From Kineosporia succinea (GTDB taxonomy: Bacteria > Actinomycetota > Actinomycetes > Actinomycetales > Kineosporiaceae), in NCBI RefSeq assembly GCF_030811555.1, contig NZ_JAUSQZ010000001.1, forward strand, positions 1,054,001 to 1,118,000: a stretch of 64,000 nt of DNA, read 5' to 3'. A program made the translations under genes and the position numbers. Below, one piece after another: positions 61,339 through 64,000 of this stretch. The notes below the pieces were generated by a model. It did no database searches. It saw only the letters and a program-made list of their open reading frames with translations, and was not told the DNA's origin. The stretch's first letter is position 1. Each line of letters begins with the position of its first letter.

Positions 61339-62183
61339 TGGTTATCCGACGCATTCAAGCCGACGGAACGATCGAGCAGGTCGGAAACCCAACTACATCA
61401 GCCGGGTATCGCTTCGTCGGGTCAGCTGCTCCCAGCACCGCCGGTTGGTCAATCAACGACCTGTGGCTCGACACGAGCACGCTGACAACGACGACACAGC
61501 CCACCGTTCGCGTCTGGTCCGGTTCGAGTTTCCTACCGACACCGTCTGGCGGAAGTACCGACGCCAGCGTCCTCATGTCCGATGACTTCACCGGAACCGA
61601 CAACACCGGCTGGAACTCTTCGAAGTGGGGTCAGGGCCGTAACGCCTCTTCCGGCAGCGGTGGTGGCGCCACGCTCCTGTCGGGTGTGGGCGTCCTCCAG
61701 ACATCGACGACCGGCCCGAACAGCGGCGCAGCAACCGTCACCCGCAAGGCGCTCATCACGTCGACGGCCGATGTAAACATCGCCCTCTCGTTCAAGTTCG
61801 ACTCTTCGACAGCCTATTTCGACATCAACGTCCGCCACGACACGGACCCCGTCGACGGCAACAATTGCTATTCAATGAGGCTGGCCTCCAAGCAGTCCAC
61901 GTGGCTTTTGACCAGGCAGGTCTCCTACAACGACGGCGGAACTCCGCTCGCGTCGAAGTCAGCCACGTTCACGGCGGGCACCTGGTACCGGCTGCGATTC
62001 CAGGCCATCGGAACCACCATTCGCGCCCGCACCTGGCTGGCCAGCGCCACCGAACCCAGCGGCTGGGACGTCAGCGTCACCGATTCCACGTACACGGCGC
62101 CCGGAAAGGTCGGCCTGTGCATCCGTAACGGCACGGCCAACGCCCGCGTGTTCGTGGATGACGTCATCATCCGAAATGCCTAA
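61338..62183 (+). CDS. Tail protein with lectin-like domain
   Basis: 281 residues. Short N-terminal adaptor (to about 70), Ser/Gly linker, then a concanavalin/LamG-like beta-sandwich: SDDFTGTDNTGW, NIALSFKFDSSTAYFDINVRHD, GTWYRLRFQAIGTTIRARTW, ARVFVDDVIIRNA. GTG overlaps the stop of the previous gene by one base; ATG at 61323 inside that gene is an alternative. The lectin domain reappears in the gene at 62687. It probably binds host carbohydrate. Confidence 0.8.
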   Translation: MVIRRIQADGTIEQVGNPTTSAGYRFVGSAAPSTAGWSINDLWLDTSTLTTTTQPTVRVWSGSSFLPTPSGGSTDASVLMSDDFTGTDNTGWNSSKWGQGRNASSGSGGGATLLSGVGVLQTSTTGPNSGAATVTRKALITSTADVNIALSFKFDSSTAYFDINVRHDTDPVDGNNCYSMRLASKQSTWLLTRQVSYNDGGTPLASKSATFTAGTWYRLRFQAIGTTIRARTWLASATEPSGWDVSVTDSTYTAPGKVGLCIRNGTANARVFVDDVIIRNA

Positions 62184-62199
62184 CCAGTAGGAGAAAATC

Positions 62200-62637
62200 A
62201 TGGCCGTTAGCGCCTTCATGTACGGGCCCGCCATGCAGTCGCTGGCGAACAAGGAGATCGACATCGACAGCGACGCCCTCAAGGTGATGCTGTGCACGAG
62301 CTCCTACACTCCAAACCAGGACACGCACAGATACAGGTCGAGCATCACCAACGAGATCACCGGCACCGGGTACACCGCCGGCGGGGCCGCCCTGACCGGG
62401 GTGACCGTAGCCTACAACTCGACTACGAACACGCTCACGATCGACTGCGATGACGTCACCTGGGCCACTTCGACTCTCACCGCCCGGTATGCCGTCTTCT
62501 ACGACTCCAGTCCAGCGTCCGACTCTGTGCGGCCGGTTCTCTGCTACTGGGATTTTGGGGCGGACATTGCTTCCTCCTCCGGCCCTTTCACGCTGACGAT
62601 CTCCACGGGTGGACTGATCACCTGGACCGTCTCCTGA
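62200..62637 (+). CDS. Small tail-tip protein, 145 aa
   Basis: 145 residues, beta-rich, starting AVSAFMYGPAMQSLANKEIDIDSDALKVMLCTSSYTP, a pattern found in phage proteins encoded near fibres. ATG behind AGGAG. Function uncertain; decoration or minor tip protein are both possible. Confidence 0.75.
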   Translation: MAVSAFMYGPAMQSLANKEIDIDSDALKVMLCTSSYTPNQDTHRYRSSITNEITGTGYTAGGAALTGVTVAYNSTTNTLTIDCDDVTWATSTLTARYAVFYDSSPASDSVRPVLCYWDFGADIASSSGPFTLTISTGGLITWTVS

Positions 62638-62686
62638 CCTGAGTTCCGCCCGCACTCGGACCTGTCGTCGACCGTTGAGGTGAGTC

Positions 62687-64000
62687 ATGACCAGCCTTGC
62701 CTCCGACAGCTTCACCGGGACCGACGGTACGGCCTGGTCCGCCAGCACCTGGACCACCGGCTCCTCCCCCACCGGCAGCTCGGCCACGATCGTCGGCAAC
62801 GCCGGTCGTCTCACCACCGGAACCGGAACATCGGGGTCTGCTCGAGTCGCCCGCCGGGTCAACATCACCGCACCCGCCGACGCGGTGGTCCTGTTCAAGT
62901 TTCGTTGGCCGACCGGCGACGAGTGCTACCCCAGGTGGTATGTCCGCTCGACCAACACATCGCTCGACTCCCAGGGCGGCTACTGGGTTGAACTGAACCG
63001 TCCCGCCGGACAGATGAGCATCGGCAAGGGCTCCAGCTACACCAACGCGACCCTGCCGACCGGGACGTCCGCCGACCTCGTCACCAAGTCGTTCTCTGCG
63101 AACACCTGGTACTGGTGCCGTTTCGGTGTCGTCGGCACGGCTCTCAAGGCTCGTGTCTGGCTTGATGGAACTGCCGAACCCAGCTCTTGGGACGTCACCG
63201 CCACCGACTCGTCCATTTCCTCTGCTGGCTCCGGGACCGGGATCACCCTCGGCACCGGTTCCGTCCAGAACGGCAAGTTCGACGTCGACGAACTGTCCCT
63301 CGACTCGGCCTTTCCCGTAGCGACCGTTCTCGGGCCCACCGCAACCAGCTCGATGACTGCGCCCGCTGGGACCGTGGGAGCAGGCCGGAGCACTGTCGGT
63401 CCTACCGCCACTGGCTCGCTCACGGCGCCCGCCGGAACCGTCGCAGCCATCTACACCGTGGCCGGGCCGCCGATCGTCAGCTACATCAACGCACTGGCCG
63501 GAGCCGCCGGAATAGGCGCCTTCGCGAACGGCCTCATCGCCTCCGGCGTCGTCCAGGCTCAAGCGGGCGAAGCCAGCTTCGGCTCAACGAAGGCGGCGCC
63601 GCCGGCGTCGAACACCCTGGTCGGCCATCCCGGACTTGTCGTCATTCCTGCCCAGGTGGCAGGACCCATGCTGGGCTTCACGACGGCTGCCGTGAGCGGA
63701 GCCGCGACTGGCCAGCGTGAGCATGTGCGTATCGGATCGGCGAACATTCAGATCGCCTACCGGAACCTTCTCGACGGTGCCCCGTGCACAGGGACGGTGC
63801 GGTTCACGCCGACCGCCTACATCGCGGCTGACGAACTTCTCGTTCCGAACCGGGTAGCCGTGACGTTGGATGCTGACGGCCTCCTCGACGTCGACCTGCC
63901 TGTCGGCAAGGACCAGCTCACGCTCCCCCTCGTCGCCTACCTGGTGGAAGAACGCCTCGACGCCCCTTCGTTCGGGCGGCCTCCGTTCTACCTGCTGCTC
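62687..64000 (+). CDS. Lectin-domain tail protein (3' partial)
   Basis: The frame stays open to the window edge, giving 438 codons. Residues 1-210 form the same lectin-like domain as the gene at 61338 (SDSFTGTDGTAW, NTWYWCRFGVVGTALKARVW, FDVDELSLDS). An Ala/Thr/Pro linker with a repeated TATxSxTAPAGTV motif follows, then a second domain that resembles a structural tail or appendage region (GTVRFTPTAYIAADELLVP). ATG behind GAGGTGA. The end lies outside the window. Confidence 0.8.
   Translation, partial: MTSLASDSFTGTDGTAWSASTWTTGSSPTGSSATIVGNAGRLTTGTGTSGSARVARRVNITAPADAVVLFKFRWPTGDECYPRWYVRSTNTSLDSQGGYWVELNRPAGQMSIGKGSSYTNATLPTGTSADLVTKSFSANTWYWCRFGVVGTALKARVWLDGTAEPSSWDVTATDSSISSAGSGTGITLGTGSVQNGKFDVDELSLDSAFPVATVLGPTATSSMTAPAGTVGAGRSTVGPTATGSLTAPAGTVAAIYTVAGPPIVSYINALAGAAGIGAFANGLIASGVVQAQAGEASFGSTKAAPPASNTLVGHPGLVVIPAQVAGPMLGFTTAAVSGAATGQREHVRIGSANIQIAYRNLLDGAPCTGTVRFTPTAYIAADELLVPNRVAVTLDADGLLDVDLPVGKDQLTLPLVAYLVEERLDAPSFGRPPFYLLL

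Overview
This is high-GC actinobacterial DNA. GTG and occasional TTG starts are frequent, and the gene families are typical of actinomycetes: DUF222/HNH, DUF1707, DUF3618, CAP-domain and CYP proteins. The window has two parts. Bases 1 to about 19.55 kb are host chromosome. From the tRNA-Leu(TAG) gene (19473-19554) to the right edge lies a siphovirus-type prophage whose right end falls outside the window.

Host part. A sugar ABC transporter operon of the ribose type (ATPase cut by the window edge, permease, lipoprotein binding protein) is followed by an unknown protein, a 2H-phosphoesterase-like protein, a secreted HExxH metalloprotease, a GGDEF/EAL protein with a ruined GGDEF and an intact EAL, and a DUF1707 membrane protein. 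Then come a MerR regulator, a membrane-anchored CAP protein, two crotonases, a DUF222/HNH protein, a PHP-domain protein, a P450 with a 7-residue tandem repeat, GroES, DUF3618 and Bcp peroxiredoxin. Short tandem repeats sit in several of the intergenic gaps.

Prophage early region, 19.7-30.6 kb. A tyrosine integrase next to the tRNA is followed by two excisionase-like winged-helix proteins, small unknown proteins, a gene-free stretch of about 300 bases rich in inverted repeats, a replication-initiator-like protein, a DnaC-type ATPase and two HNH proteins. Three minus-strand genes at 24.4-26.6 kb look like membrane proteins. No classical CI-type repressor is recognisable.

Prophage cargo island, 30.55-35.03 kb. 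Eight minus-strand genes separate the HNH gene from the terminase genes. Most begin without a Shine-Dalgarno sequence, with a TAnnnT-type or related -10 box directly upstream of the start codon, so their mRNAs are probably leaderless. Several carry a half-site palindrome TACC-N4-GGTA at fixed distances from the start. The same design recurs at 41.6 kb, and leaderless starts without the palindrome recur at 26.5 kb and in a two-gene minus-strand insertion (unknown protein plus serine recombinase) inside the tail operon at 46.5-47.6 kb. This looks like a set of separately switched, lysogeny-expressed genes and is the most interesting part of the window.

Prophage late region, 35.2-64 kb. The order is canonical: terminase small and large, portal, MuF-like minor capsid, scaffold, decoration, major capsid, head-tail connectors, tail terminator, tail tube, tail assembly chaperone pair with a -1 frameshift at GGGGGAA, a 1698-residue tape measure with two murein-cleaving domains, distal tail and hub proteins, and a receptor-binding cluster with two tandem GH26-like fibres and two lectin-like proteins. 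Two tandem 51-residue membrane protein genes on the minus strand lie between terminase and portal. No lysis genes are seen; they are probably to the right.
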